A stretch of DNA of 64,000 nucleotides, taken from positions 372,001-436,000 of the forward strand of contig NZ_SAUN01000001.1 of NCBI RefSeq assembly GCF_004011505.1. The letters run 5' to 3'. The translations under genes and the position numbers were made by a program. A model generated the notes under the pieces. It ran no database searches and was not told the origin of the DNA. It saw only the letters and a list, made by a program, of their open reading frames with translations. Positions 8,452-17,104 of this stretch are shown here, in pieces (the first letter of the stretch is position 1; the number at the start of each line of letters is the position of its first letter). The stretch comes from Nonomuraea polychroma. GTDB taxonomy: Bacteria; Actinomycetota; Actinomycetes; Streptosporangiales; Streptosporangiaceae.

Positions 8452-8931
8452 CTATTCCTTGGGCCAGGCCCCTGGATCCGACACGTAGGTGCCACGGTAA
8501 GGCACTGTGAAGACCCATCCCTGCTCCCGCAGGTGCGCGACGGCCTTCCGTGCCGTGACCTTGGCCACCCCGTGCCGCCGCATCAGCGTCTTCTCGCTGG
8601 GTATTGCCCGATTCGGTCGGAGCTCACCGCGTTTGATCCGAGCAACGATGTCGTTTGCGATGACCACGTATACGGCTCGCGTCTCCTTTACGCGGGGCAC
8701 GCCGAGAAGACCGACGAACGTGCCCTCGCCTTGAACGGTATGGACGAGCTGACGCTGGCGGAGCTCGCGTGCCACTCTTCGCGCGGTGGTCCTTGCTATG
8801 CCGTACTCGGCCTCCAAAGCCGCCTCGCTCGGGACGGCCTCTCCTGCGGGCAGCATCCCACTGGCGATCTGTTCCTCGATGATCTCGGCGACCTGCATGT
8901 AGAGCGGGACAGGCCCGTAACGGTCGAGCAT
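8452..8931 (-). CDS. Tandem double GntR winged-helix regulator (copy 1)
   Basis: A 159-residue protein made of two GntR-type winged helices and nothing else: the first at about residues 5-75 (PSEAALEAEYGIARTTARRV), the second at about 85-150 (PSEKTLMRRHGVAKVTARKA). No ligand domain (FCD, UTRA, aminotransferase) is present. The ATG at 8931 is preferred because TATGGT, a TANNNT -10 box, ends six bases before it, a leaderless arrangement; an ATG six bases earlier is also possible. It lies 42 bases after the paralogue 8974-9450, which has the same layout, so the pair arose by duplication. Confidence 0.85.
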   Translation of the reverse strand: MLDRYGPVPLYMQVAEIIEEQIASGMLPAGEAVPSEAALEAEYGIARTTARRVARELRQRQLVHTVQGEGTFVGLLGVPRVKETRAVYVVIANDIVARIKRGELRPNRAIPSEKTLMRRHGVAKVTARKAVAHLREQGWVFTVPYRGTYVSDPGAWPKE

Positions 8932-8973
8932 GCTCATACCATAGACGTCTCGATACAAGCAGGCGAGGAGACA

Positions 8974-9450
8974 TCACGCCTGGGGCCACGACTCCTTGGG
9001 AGAGACGTAGCTGCCGCGCTGAGCAACGGTGTAGATCCACCCTTGCTCGCGCAAGAGCGCCATGGCGCGCCGCACCGTCTCCCGGGCAACGCCGTACTGC
9101 TGCACTAGTGCGGACTCTCCTGGTATAGGCCGTCTCGGTAGGTACTCTCCTGCCTTGATCTGCTCGGCGAGGTCTGTCGCGATTTGCTGGTAGAGCGGTA
9201 CTTTTCGCTGCTTGCGAGGGGCTTCGTCGGGTGTGCCGACGAAGGCGCCTTCTCCCTGAACGGTGTAGACGAGCCCTTCCTCGCGCAGCACGTGAATCGC
9301 GCGTCTGGCGGTGGTCCTGGCGACCCCGAACTCCTGCTGGATGTCCGCCTCGCTAGGCACGGGGTGCCCGGACGACAGCCCGGAGACTCGGCGCCGAAGG
9401 ATTTCGGCGATCTGAAGGTAGATGTGAGTGTCACCGTCGTAGTCGAGCAC
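8974..9450 (-). CDS. Tandem double GntR winged-helix regulator (copy 2)
   Basis: A 158-residue paralogue of the next gene with two GntR winged helices (PSEADIQQEFGVARTTARRA, then PGESALVQQYGVARETVRRA). The GTG at 9450 aligns with the start of the paralogue (VLDYDGD versus MLDRYGP), and TATGTT ends six bases upstream, again a leaderless layout; the open frame extends ten codons further. The start overlaps a run of ATAGGC half-sites, so autoregulation is likely. It is divergent from the small gene at 9561. Two helices per chain could let one subunit cover a whole inverted or direct repeat; that is inference. Confidence 0.85.
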   Translation of the reverse strand: MLDYDGDTHIYLQIAEILRRRVSGLSSGHPVPSEADIQQEFGVARTTARRAIHVLREEGLVYTVQGEGAFVGTPDEAPRKQRKVPLYQQIATDLAEQIKAGEYLPRRPIPGESALVQQYGVARETVRRAMALLREQGWIYTVAQRGSYVSPKESWPQA

Positions 9451-9507
9451 ATAGGCAACATAGGCCAAGAGGTACAACACGCCTCATATCGTTCGGCCTA
9501 TATAGGC
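9451..9507. promoter_or_regulatory. Candidate operator for the double-GntR regulators
   Basis: The hexamer ATAGGC occurs four times in 57 bases: as direct repeats at 9451-9456 and 9460-9465, and as the perfect palindrome GCCTATATAGGC at 9496-9507. The direct repeats cover the -10 box of the regulator at 9450, and the palindrome lies upstream of the divergent promoter. Binding by the adjacent regulators is inferred. Confidence 0.5.
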
Positions 9508-9524
9508 AGAGCGCTCCTTACTTG

Positions 9525-9554
9525 TAGACAGGAGGAGACAACCAGACGTATTCT
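9525..9554 (+). promoter_or_regulatory. Vegetative-type promoter of the 9561 gene
   Basis: TAGACA (9525-9530) and TATTCT (9549-9554) are separated by 18 bases, and TATTCT ends six bases before the ATG at 9561. This predicts a transcript starting at the ATG. The GGAGGAG at 9531-9537 lies too far upstream to serve as ribosome site. Confidence 0.6.
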
Positions 9555-9560
9555 CTTTGC

Positions 9561-9866
9561 ATGGCCGAACTTCTTCCGCCTCCAAGTAACGACTCCTGTC
9601 TCGGCATTCACGTGCCGGAGCCGCGCCCCAACCGCACGGTGCTGAGGTGGGCCCCCGTTCAACCGACTGCCGGCCGCGTGCGTGTTCGGGCGTACACGTG
9701 CGACTGTCAGCCCACGTTCTACGAACTGTGCCAGGCCGGGGGTCAGCTCTTCATCCGTAGGACGCAACGGCTGGGCGCAAGGGTGCTTGTGGACGAAAGC
9801 GAGCCGTTCCGGTACGCCAAAGCGTTGATCATGTGGACGAAGCTGATGGAGGGCTTGGCCTGGTGA
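9561..9866 (+). CDS. Small conserved-looking protein divergent from double-GntR regulators
   Basis: A 101-residue protein of no family I recognise. It has a central segment TFYELCQAGGQLFIRRT followed by a predicted helix near the C terminus (RYAKALIMWTKLMEGLAW). It has three cysteines (SCLGIH, TCDCQP), no signal peptide and no membrane helix. A good promoter directly before the ATG and a divergent regulator pair support it as a real gene. Small genes divergent from GntR regulators are often the regulated partner, but the function cannot be read from the sequence. Confidence 0.65.
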   Translation: MAELLPPPSNDSCLGIHVPEPRPNRTVLRWAPVQPTAGRVRVRAYTCDCQPTFYELCQAGGQLFIRRTQRLGARVLVDESEPFRYAKALIMWTKLMEGLAW

Positions 9867-10074
9867 CGTACGTCCCGGCTCTCCTGCCGCCGCCGAGCCG
9901 GGACGTATGGCTTGGTGATCAAGGCGAGCTGTGCGATTCTGAGCGCCATCGTTTATGTCGACCGCGCAGGCGTCCCTAGGCGCTAGCAGCCGCACGAGTA
10001 CCCACCCTGGCAGACGGTCTACGGCTATTCCGTCGCCTGGCAACGCGACGGAATCCTTCGCCCGGCTCAGCGGC

Positions 10075-10630
10075 CTGCTCCGGTGCTTAGTCCGCACCGC
10101 CGAGGGCCGCGATCCCGAACTCGACGGCCGCGTCATCGTCGCCCGGCGTGTCAAGACCTCCGCCAACGTATCGGCCTGCAATCAGAGCTACGACGAGGGC
10201 AAGAAGATCGCCGGCCGCAACCGCAGCATCGTCACCGACCCCCTCAGCCTGTTGATCGCCGTGCTACTCACCGCCACCACCCTGCCGGACGGTGCCGCCG
10301 GACTCCTCTGTCGGTCCGGTCGCCGCAGAGAACCCAACCATCGCCAAGACCGGGCCGGCAGTGCCTGCCGCACCAAGGCCATCCAAGACCGCGTCGCCCT
10401 CGACGTCGACGCTGAGGTCGTCCGCCGCGATCCCGCTACCTGCGGATTCACCGCCTTCTGCGGCGTTGGGCGGTCGAGCGAACTACGGGCTGCCTGATGC
10501 TCGACCTCCGCCTGGTTCGCGACTACGACGCCCTGCCCGCCCGCTCGGACGCGTGATCCACATTGCGATGATGGATCTCATGACCCGACGCCTCGCCAGC
10601 GAATCCGCCCCAACCTGGCGAGACACCTGA
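10075..10630 (+). pseudogene. Decayed IS5-type transposase fragment
   Basis: Pieces of an IS5-family DDE transposase appear in order but in different frames: RRVKTSANVSACNQ, DEGKKIAGRNRSIVTDPL and LLIAVLLTATTLPD (10075-10308), then DAEVVRRDPATCGFTAF (to about 10460), RRWAVERT and LVRDYDALPARSDA (about 10465-10555), and IHIAMMDLMTRRLA to the stop at 10630. The intact family has DSQSVKTS at the first catalytic Asp; here it reads VARRVKTS, so that residue is lost. At least two frameshifts occur and the N-terminal third is missing. No terminal repeats are recognisable, so the element is dead. Confidence 0.8.
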
Positions 10631-10863
10631 AAGTCTGATCAGACAGGCTACAATGATCATGTTCCTGGCAGGTGTCGTCCAAGAGTGCCGCGCCTCTCGC
10701 GTTATTGCTATGACCGAATGTGTCCGCCCCGCTTGGGCTCTCCGAGCGTTCAGCGCGGAAAAACCTGACTGATGGCCTGAGCTATTTGCTGCTAATCCGT
10801 AGAGTTGCGTCCGAATTATGGGCATAGACAGATGCAGTATGATCGATAACGGAATGAGGGTGT

Positions 10864-10922
10864 GGCAGGGGTGCCCGCATTGGGGCAACTGCACAGATTT
10901 GCCGTATGCGGGCACCCCTGCC
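10864..10922. repeat. 17-bp perfect inverted repeat (long hairpin)
   Basis: The 17-base arm at 10864-10880 (GGCAGGGGTGCCCGCAT) is perfectly complementary to 10906-10922, with 25 bases between. The loop holds a second short pairing, GGCAA (10884-10888) with TTGCC (10899-10903). No gene flanks it closely. It is too long for an ordinary terminator and has no T run. Confidence 0.75.
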
Positions 10923-10924
10923 AA

Positions 10925-10954
10925 AGCGCGTGAAGCCGCTGTTCTTCACGCGCT
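10925..10954. repeat. 11-bp perfect inverted repeat
   Basis: AGCGCGTGAAG (10925-10935) pairs with CTTCACGCGCT (10944-10954) across an 8-base loop, two bases after the preceding 17-bp hairpin. Confidence 0.7.
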
Positions 10955-10967
10955 GTGTGCCTTCGCG

Positions 10968-11037
10968 CAACCCCAGGCGACGCGCCCCGGCCAATGGGAA
11001 CCGCCGACGCGACCGAAATACGCCCCGCCTGGGGTTG
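10968..11037. repeat. 12-bp inverted repeat with 46-base spacer
   Basis: CAACCCCAGGCG (10968-10979) pairs perfectly with CGCCTGGGGTTG (11026-11037). This is the third inverted repeat in under 180 bases. The rest of 10631-11144 holds a GTCTGATCAGAC palindrome (10633-10644) and no convincing gene. Confidence 0.65.
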
Positions 11038-11144
11038 GCGCGGAACCGTGGACATGGTCCCGTGCCCGCCAGGGGCGCAGGACCAGGCCACGACGAGTAA
11101 TGGCCGGCTGACGTCCGAATCGGCCTACCCGCGCCATTAGGCTC

Positions 11145-11885
11145 TCATGGCCTGCGCTTGGAAAACTGCTGTTCGGCGCTATACACGGGATCATTCCCTT
11201 TGACGTTCGGTGGGTGGGTGGAATGGGTTTCGATGGGGATACGTCTCCAGGCGGCGTCTGTGATGATCAGGTGGTCGAGGAGTCGCAGGCCGACTGTTTC
11301 CGCTGCCTCGATGAGACGTGACGTCGCCTCCACATCGGCGGCGCTCGGGTCGAGGGAGCCGCTCGGGTGGTTGTGGGCGAGGCCGAAGATCGCGCCGCCT
11401 GTGGTGAGCACCTCTGTGATCATCTCGCGAATCGGCATCGCCGTGTGGTCGGCGCCGCCCTCGGTCACGATCGAGCGTTTCAGCACGCGGCCGCCGGTGT
11501 CGCACACCACCATGACGAGGCGCTCCTGGGTATGGCCATGCAGGAGTGGAGCGCATTGGTTGGCCAGGTCCGACGTGCTGGTGATGCGCTCCCGCTCGGG
11601 CCAGGCCCTCGCGCGCTGCGCGAGATGGAAGGCCGCGGCGACCCTCGCGGCCTTGGCCGGGCCGACGCCCGGCACGGTGAGCAGCCGATGCGGGTCGGAG
11701 CGGCCGAGCCCGGCCAGGTCTCCGCAGTGGTCGATCACGTGGGTGGCCAGGTCGAGGGCGCTCGAGCCGCGGAATCCCGAGCCGAGCAGCACGGCCAGCA
11801 GCTCACGGTCGGCCAGGGCATTCGCGCCCCTGGACATGAGCCGTTCGCGTGGCCGGTCGTGTTTTGACAGGTCTTTGAGTCGCAT
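11145..11885 (-). CDS. radC: RadC-like JAB/MPN-domain protein
   Basis: A 246-residue UPF0758/RadC protein: an N-terminal UPF0758 segment (RLMSRGANALADRELLAVLLGSG), a helix-hairpin-helix (LLTVPGVGPAKAARVAAAF) near residue 75, and a C-terminal JAB metalloprotease-like domain with the metal site LAHNHPSGSLDPSAAD. Despite the name, a repair role is disputed; the JAB domain suggests hydrolase activity. The start is ATG 11885 (MRLKDLSKHDRPRERL), where homologues begin, rather than nine codons upstream. radC genes are often carried on mobile DNA, and this copy sits beside transposase debris. Confidence 0.85.
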   Translation of the reverse strand: MRLKDLSKHDRPRERLMSRGANALADRELLAVLLGSGFRGSSALDLATHVIDHCGDLAGLGRSDPHRLLTVPGVGPAKAARVAAAFHLAQRARAWPERERITSTSDLANQCAPLLHGHTQERLVMVVCDTGGRVLKRSIVTEGGADHTAMPIREMITEVLTTGGAIFGLAHNHPSGSLDPSAADVEATSRLIEAAETVGLRLLDHLIITDAAWRRIPIETHSTHPPNVKGNDPVYSAEQQFSKRRP

Positions 11886-12028
11886 CGGCAACCTCCGCGA
11901 CCGTTGTATCAACGCGGACCGACAATCTCTGACCTGCGCGTTCGTCGTCAGTTTCTGGGTGGTTGCCTGCTGGAATGGTGGGCGGTCAGGCGGCGCCGCG
12001 CCTGCGGGCCGCGCCTGCGGGCAGTGGC

Positions 12029-12125
12029 GTCGAGGGTGGTCGTTCTCGTCGGATCGCGTTCCTGGTCGAGGGTGGTCGTCCTTGTCGGGTCGCGTTCCGG
12101 TCAGGAGTGGCCGTCCTCGTCCCCG
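12029..12125. repeat. 36-bp degenerate tandem repeat
   Basis: About two and a half copies of a 36-base unit, GTCGAGGGTGGTCGTTCTCG followed by TCGGATCGCGTTCCTG, beginning at 12029 and 12065. It lies in the 770-base gene-poor stretch between radC and the GntR/UTRA gene. Confidence 0.6.
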
Positions 12126-12307
12126 GGCGGGGCGTTGCGGTTGGGCGGCGACCTCCCCCGGGGCGTCCCTGGATAGGGGCGGCTGCGGTCAGGGGGCGAC
12201 TTGTCGGCCTCGCTCGGCTGGGACGCTCTCACGGTGAGCGTGGTGATGGGGAACCTCACAGGCGCTGCTTTGCCGGCGCTTTGCTGCCCGGGCGATCGAC
12301 CGTACGA

Positions 12308-12412
12308 GCCCGGCTGGTCAGTGGCCGGTATCGGCTCTCGGACGCGGAGGAGGCGTACCGGGATTTCGCGAATGGGCACAGCCGCGGCAAGGCCGTCGTT
12401 TCGATGGCGGGG
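12308..12412 (+). pseudogene. C-terminal remnant of a zinc-type alcohol dehydrogenase/quinone oxidoreductase
   Basis: One frame reads ARLVSGRYRLSDAEEAY followed by RDFANGHSRGKAVVS, which matches the last strand-helix-strand of MDR-superfamily oxidoreductases (usual form YPLADAAEAHRxLxxGxxxGKxVL). No upstream cofactor domain is recognisable, so only a fragment survives. The match is short and moderate in strength. Confidence 0.45.
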
Positions 12413-12617
12413 GAGCGCACAGCTCGTGCGGTGCACGGCTCCAGCGTCAGCGGATCAGGAGGTTGGTGAGGCTCCGGCATGGGGTCGAGACCGGGCATGC
12501 CTGCGGGAAGAGTGTGATCGTTGTGCTGTCGTCGGCGCAACGTGCGGAGATGCCGCCGGGCGTCTCTTCCTGGAGTTGACCAGCGCGGGAGGTGGTTTCC
12601 GGCAGGGGCGGGGCGGA

Positions 12618-12650
12618 GGCTCCGGGCGGGAGGCGGGCCTGCCCGGAGCC
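12618..12650 (-). terminator. Terminator-like hairpin after the GntR/UTRA gene
   Basis: GGCTCCGGGC (12618-12627) pairs with GCCCGGAGCC (12641-12650), eight bases after the stop codon of the minus-strand gene. There is no U tract, as is usual in this group. Confidence 0.55.
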
Positions 12651-12657
12651 TTCCGTT

Positions 12658-13413
12658 TTAGATGGGCATGCTGTACGTCACCCGGAAACGGTCGCCCGGG
12701 ATGACGATGTCGCTCGTCTCCACGGGACGGTCGCCCGCCCAGTGTGTGCGTTCGACATGCAGCACATGAACGCCTGCCGCCAAGTCCAGCGCGTCGCTCT
12801 CGGTGGGGCGGGGAACGCGGGTGTGCACGCTCTCGACGACCTCGGTGATCTTTATGCCGTGCGCGTACATCCTGGCGACCAGGCTCCGCCGTTCCTCGTC
12901 CGAGTGGGCGGCGAATTCGAGCGGCTCGTAGGAGGTGGCGAGTTGGAGGGGTCTGCCGTCGGCGCGGTAGACGTAACGCGTTTTCGTGAGCGGGGTCGTC
13001 TCTTTGAGACGGAGCCGTCTGGCGATGTCGGGTCCTGCTTCGGCCGGCTCACTGTGCCAGTCCCAGGTCACGCGCCTGCCCTGTGACTGCAGGTCGGCCG
13101 CGAACGGGGCGGGGTGGTCGAGGTAACGCCATCGGTGCAGCGTGGTCAGGTCGGGGCGTTCTCTGACGTAATGGCCTGAGCCGACGCGACCGATGATGAG
13201 GCCTTCACCCGCCAGCACGCGTAGTGCGTGACGGGCGGCAGTCTCGCCGACCTGATACTTGCGGGTCAGCTGCGCGCGTGAGGGAATGGGCGCGCCGGGG
13301 GGAAGGCTGCCGTCGGTTATCTGTCGCCGGATGTCTTCGACGACACGCAGGTAGACCGGATCTGAGGTGGCCACTAGTGCATCCCTGGGGGTTCGTGTGA
13401 GGCGTTGCCCCAT
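12658..13413 (-). CDS. GntR-family regulator with UTRA domain
   Basis: A 251-residue HutC/FarR-type regulator: a GntR winged helix at about residues 15-85 (YLRVVEDIRRQI, PSRAQLTRKYQVGETAARHA) and a UTRA effector domain at about 105-245 (LTKTRYVYRADGRPLQLATS, DIVIPGDRFRVTY). UTRA domains bind small acids or sugars. The ATG at 13413 is used; GTG 13374, with AGGGA seven bases upstream and the sequence VATSDPVYL, is an equally good start giving 238 residues. It is monocistronic with no metabolic neighbour, so no ligand is suggested. Confidence 0.9.
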   Translation of the reverse strand: MGQRLTRTPRDALVATSDPVYLRVVEDIRRQITDGSLPPGAPIPSRAQLTRKYQVGETAARHALRVLAGEGLIIGRVGSGHYVRERPDLTTLHRWRYLDHPAPFAADLQSQGRRVTWDWHSEPAEAGPDIARRLRLKETTPLTKTRYVYRADGRPLQLATSYEPLEFAAHSDEERRSLVARMYAHGIKITEVVESVHTRVPRPTESDALDLAAGVHVLHVERTHWAGDRPVETSDIVIPGDRFRVTYSMPI

Positions 13414-13787
13414 GTTGCCGTATTCGGCAGGTAACCGACCGTCATCGATGACAGTTGGAGTCCCAACTTTGCGATGACGAAAATTATCGGAGAAACCCTG
13501 TAACGCGGATGTAAGGGGTGCCGATTCTCCGGTAGAGGTCGTCGATGTGTGTACCCCCGAGCACATATCGGCGACCTCTTCCAATGCCCGCCTCCTGAGC
13601 TGGCGGTCCGCGGCTCTCGTTGATCGGCTCAAGGCTTGCGGTGGTCTGTCCACGATGGCGGGCAGTTCTTGAGGTGTGTGGGCAAGTGGTCAGCTCGGAT
13701 CGCCGCGGAGTGGTCGTGGTGCCGGGCGGCGGTTTCTCCTAGATTGTGGCGTCTTATCCCAGTTTGAGGCCCTTCTGAGGAGACCTA

Positions 13788-14234
13788 GTGATCAGCATCG
13801 GCAAGCTCCTTCCGTCCGATCGGAACGCGTGGGAAAGCCTGTTCCGCGCGTACATCGACTTCTATGAGCGGAGCGAGCCCGATGAGATGTATGAGCGGGC
13901 ATGGGCGGAGTTCCAGGCGGACACGCGACTGCATGCCTTCGGGGCGAGGATGGACGGCAGGCTCGTCGGGATCACGCATTTCCTGACCCATGGCAACACG
14001 TCGGCGCCCGACATTGACGTCTGCTACCTGCAGGATCTGTTCACCGTGCCGGACGTGCGCGGGAGGGGCGTGGCACGTGCGTTGATCGAAGCCGTGACCG
14101 GGTGGGCGCGGGAGGGCGGCTGCTCGCGCGTGTACTGGAACACGCATGAGTCGAACAGCACGGCCCGCCGCCTGTACGACAAGGTGGCCGAGAACCGGGG
14201 CTTCATCAGATATCAGATCGAACTGCCTCTGTAG
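13788..14234 (+). CDS. GNAT-family N-acetyltransferase
   Basis: A 148-residue single-domain acetyltransferase. The acetyl-CoA loop is [17 protein letters not shown] (R-G-R-G-V-A), preceded by strand YLQDLFT; the late motif is [17 protein letters not shown] followed by FIRYQIEL. The GTG at 13788 has GAGGAGA five bases upstream. The layout resembles small acetyltransferases acting on amines or aminoglycosides, but the substrate is not predictable. It stands alone between two regulatory regions. Confidence 0.88.
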   Translation: MISIGKLLPSDRNAWESLFRAYIDFYERSEPDEMYERAWAEFQADTRLHAFGARMDGRLVGITHFLTHGNTSAPDIDVCYLQDLFTVPDVRGRGVARALIEAVTGWAREGGCSRVYWNTHESNSTARRLYDKVAENRGFIRYQIELPL

Positions 14235-14425
14235 GGTCGTTCGCGCACGGAAGGGTGCGTGGCGGCGTGGTGTGCCGATGGCCGTCGCATGCGGGCGGTT
14301 TGAGGGGTAGTCGTCGGCGGAGCGCCCTTCGAACAGCCGGCTAAGGGCGGCAAAAGGCGGCTCCAGGCAGGCAAAGCGGGGTGGCGGCGTCCAATGGATT
14401 TCCGAATCCAGGTAGCGTTCGCACT

Positions 14426-15343
14426 ATGGCATCGCCAACTGGAACCACGGACGCACCCTTCGGCCGCATGCTGACCGCCATGGTCACGCCGTTCACCGCT
14501 GATGGTGAGGTCGATTACGTCGCTGTGCGCCGGCTGGCCACCTACCTGGTGGATGAGCAGCACAACGACGGCTTGATCGTGAACGGGACGACCGGTGAGT
14601 CGCCCACCACCTCCGACGAGGAGAAGCAGCGCATCGTCAGCGCCGTCCTCGAGGTGGTCGGCGATCGCGCGACCGTGGTGGCCGGCGCTGGCACAAATGA
14701 CACTCGCCACAGCGTCGAGCTCGCGAAGCAGGCGGCGCGTGCCGGGGCTCACGGATTGCTCGTGGTGACGCCGTACTACAACAAGCCTCCGCAGGAGGGG
14801 TTGTACCGGCACTTCTCCGCCGTTGCTGACGCGACCGATCTTCCCGTGATGCTGTATGACATTCCGGGGCGCAGTGGCGTACCGATCAAGACGGAGACCC
14901 TGATCAGGCTCGCGCAACACGAGCGTATTGTGGCAGTGAAGGACGCCAAGGGCGATCTGTTCGCCGGCGGCCAGGTGATGTCGGCCACGGATCTCGCCTT
15001 CTACTCCGGCGACGACCTGCTCAATCTCGCCTGGCTCTCGCTCGGCGCGGCCGGGTTCGTCAGCGTCGTCGGGCACGTGGTGGGGGCTGAGCTGGCACGC
15101 ATGATTCGCCTGCACAAGAACGGCGACGTCGCTCAGGCCCTCGCGATCCACAGCCAGGTGTCCCCGGTGGTAGACGGGATCATGCTGCGCGCCGGAGGCG
15201 CGATCATGGCGAAGGCGGCGCTGAGCATGGTCGGCGTGCCGGTCGGTCCGGTACGGCTGCCGCTCGTGGACGCCACAGAGAAGCAAATCGCCGAGCTGCG
15301 TGCTTGCCTGGTAGCCGGCGGGGTGAAGTTGACAGACGCATAG
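14426..15343 (+). CDS. dapA: 4-hydroxy-tetrahydrodipicolinate synthase
   Basis: A 305-residue (beta/alpha)8 aldolase. It condenses pyruvate with aspartate semialdehyde in diaminopimelate and lysine synthesis. Family motifs: GTTGESPT near residue 55, VTPYYNKPPQEGLYRHF (catalytic Tyr) near 115, YDIPGRSGVPI near 145, and the Schiff-base Lys172 in AVKDAKGD. The ATG at 14426 lacks a ribosome site, but TAGCGT ends seven bases before it, suggesting a leaderless transcript. It lies 54 bases before rnj, the usual dapA-rnj order of actinomycetes. Confidence 0.97.
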   Translation: MASPTGTTDAPFGRMLTAMVTPFTADGEVDYVAVRRLATYLVDEQHNDGLIVNGTTGESPTTSDEEKQRIVSAVLEVVGDRATVVAGAGTNDTRHSVELAKQAARAGAHGLLVVTPYYNKPPQEGLYRHFSAVADATDLPVMLYDIPGRSGVPIKTETLIRLAQHERIVAVKDAKGDLFAGGQVMSATDLAFYSGDDLLNLAWLSLGAAGFVSVVGHVVGAELARMIRLHKNGDVAQALAIHSQVSPVVDGIMLRAGGAIMAKAALSMVGVPVGPVRLPLVDATEKQIAELRACLVAGGVKLTDA

Positions 15344-15397
15344 GAACGGGGAGGAACCGGGAGTTTTGAGCACACGATTTGACCATGGGGGCCAAGC

Positions 15398-17083
15398 ATG
15401 AGCCACCCGCATCCTGAGCTTGGCCCTCCGCCGCCGCTGCCTGATGGCGGCCTGCGCATCGTCGCGCTCGGCGGATTGGGGGAGATCGGCAGAAACATGG
15501 CCGTCTTCGAATACGACGGCCGCTTGCTGATCGTCGACTGCGGGGTGTTGTTCCCCGACCCCGAACAGCCGGGCGTCGATCTCATCCTGCCCGACTTCGA
15601 GTACATCAGGGACCGGCTCGACGACGTCGAGGCCGTGGTGCTGACGCACGCCCACGAGGACCACATCGGGGCGGTGCCGTATCTGCTGCGCTTGCGGCGC
15701 GACATCCCGCTCGTGGGATCCAGGCTCACGCTGGCCCTGATCGAGGCCAAGCTGACCGAGCACCGGATCCAGCCGACCAAACGCGAGGTCGTCGAGGGCG
15801 AACGGCACGCCTTCGGACCTTTCGACTGCGAGTTCCTCGCGGTCAACCACTCCATCCCCGACGCGCTGGCCGTGGCGATCAGAACGCCGGCGGGCATCGT
15901 CCTGCACACCGGCGACTTCCGCATGGACCAGTTGCCGAGCGACGGGCGCCTCACCGACCTCGGCGGCTTCGCCAGGCTCGGCACCGAGGGCGTCGACCTG
16001 CTGATGTCCGACTCCACCAACGCCGAGGTGCCGGGGTTCGTCACCAGCGAGCGGGAGATCGCGCCGGTCATCGACGAGGTGATCCGCACCTCCGAGCAGC
16101 GGGTCATCGTGGCCAGCTTCGCCTCGCACGTACACCGCATCCAGCAGGTCATGGACGCCGCCGCCAAGCACAGCCGCAAGGTCGCGCTCGTCGGCCGGTC
16201 CATGGTGCGCAACATGGGCGTGGCCCGCGACCTCGGCTACCTCAAGGTGCCGCCGGGTCTGATCGTCGACTCGCGCGACATCGAGGAGTGGCCGCCGCAG
16301 GACGTGGTGCTGATCTGCACCGGCTCTCAGGGCGAGCCGATGGCGGCGCTGTCGAGGATGGCCAACCGCGATCACCCGATCCGCATCGCCCAGGGTGACA
16401 CCGTGCTGATGGCCTCGTCGCTGGTGCCCGGCAACGAGACCGCAGTCAACAAGGTGATCAACGGGCTGACCAGGTGGGGCGCCCGCGTGGTCCACAAGGG
16501 CAACGCAAAGGTGCACGTTTCCGGTCACGCGGCTGCGGGCGAGCTCCTTTACGTCCTCAACCTGACCCGCCCGTCCAACTTCATGCCCGTGCACGGCGAG
16601 TGGCGGCACCTGCGCGCCCACGCCAAGCTGGCCGCCCTCACCGGCGTCCCGGACGATCACATCGTGATCGCCGAGGACGGGGTCGTGGTGGATCTGGTCG
16701 ACGGCCGGGCGAAGATCGTCGGTGCGGTGCACGCGGGGTACGTCTACGTGGACGGCACCTCCGTGGGAGAGATCACCGACACCTCGCTGAAGGATCGCAG
16801 GATCCTCGGCGACGAGGGGTTCATCTCCGTCGTGGTCGTGGTCGACTCCAACACGGGCAAGCTGACCGCGGGGCCCGAGATACACGCGCGTGGGTCCGGC
16901 ATCGACCCTCTGCAGTTCGAGCAGTTCATTCCGCAGATCCAGCGGGCCCTCGAGGAGAAGGCCGCGGACGGTGTGATCGACATGCAGGAGATCCGCCGGG
17001 TGGTGCGGCGCACGGTCGGGCGCTGGGTGAGCGACACGTATCGCCGCCGGCCGATGATCATCCCTGTGGTGCTCGAGGTCTGA
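15398..17083 (+). CDS. rnj: Ribonuclease J
   Basis: A 561-residue metallo-beta-lactamase/beta-CASP ribonuclease that processes mRNA and rRNA by 5'-to-3' exo- and endonucleolytic cleavage. Metal motif THAHEDHIG lies near residues 83-91, further ligands in VNHSIPDA and LHTGDFRMD, and the beta-CASP and C-terminal parts follow (HVSGHAAAGEL, MPVHGEWRHL). Length and order match RNase J. It is the second gene after dapA, and is followed by a hairpin at 17105. Confidence 0.97.
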   Translation: MSHPHPELGPPPPLPDGGLRIVALGGLGEIGRNMAVFEYDGRLLIVDCGVLFPDPEQPGVDLILPDFEYIRDRLDDVEAVVLTHAHEDHIGAVPYLLRLRRDIPLVGSRLTLALIEAKLTEHRIQPTKREVVEGERHAFGPFDCEFLAVNHSIPDALAVAIRTPAGIVLHTGDFRMDQLPSDGRLTDLGGFARLGTEGVDLLMSDSTNAEVPGFVTSEREIAPVIDEVIRTSEQRVIVASFASHVHRIQQVMDAAAKHSRKVALVGRSMVRNMGVARDLGYLKVPPGLIVDSRDIEEWPPQDVVLICTGSQGEPMAALSRMANRDHPIRIAQGDTVLMASSLVPGNETAVNKVINGLTRWGARVVHKGNAKVHVSGHAAAGELLYVLNLTRPSNFMPVHGEWRHLRAHAKLAALTGVPDDHIVIAEDGVVVDLVDGRAKIVGAVHAGYVYVDGTSVGEITDTSLKDRRILGDEGFISVVVVVDSNTGKLTAGPEIHARGSGIDPLQFEQFIPQIQRALEEKAADGVIDMQEIRRVVRRTVGRWVSDTYRRRPMIIPVVLEV

Positions 17084-17104
17084 GGACCCTGACTTCCTGA
17101 TGGT

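Noticed and set aside
10818..11111. A 97-codon plus-strand frame over the inverted-repeat cluster
   Set aside because: Its coding potential comes from the inverted repeats; no domain, ribosome site or sensible composition.
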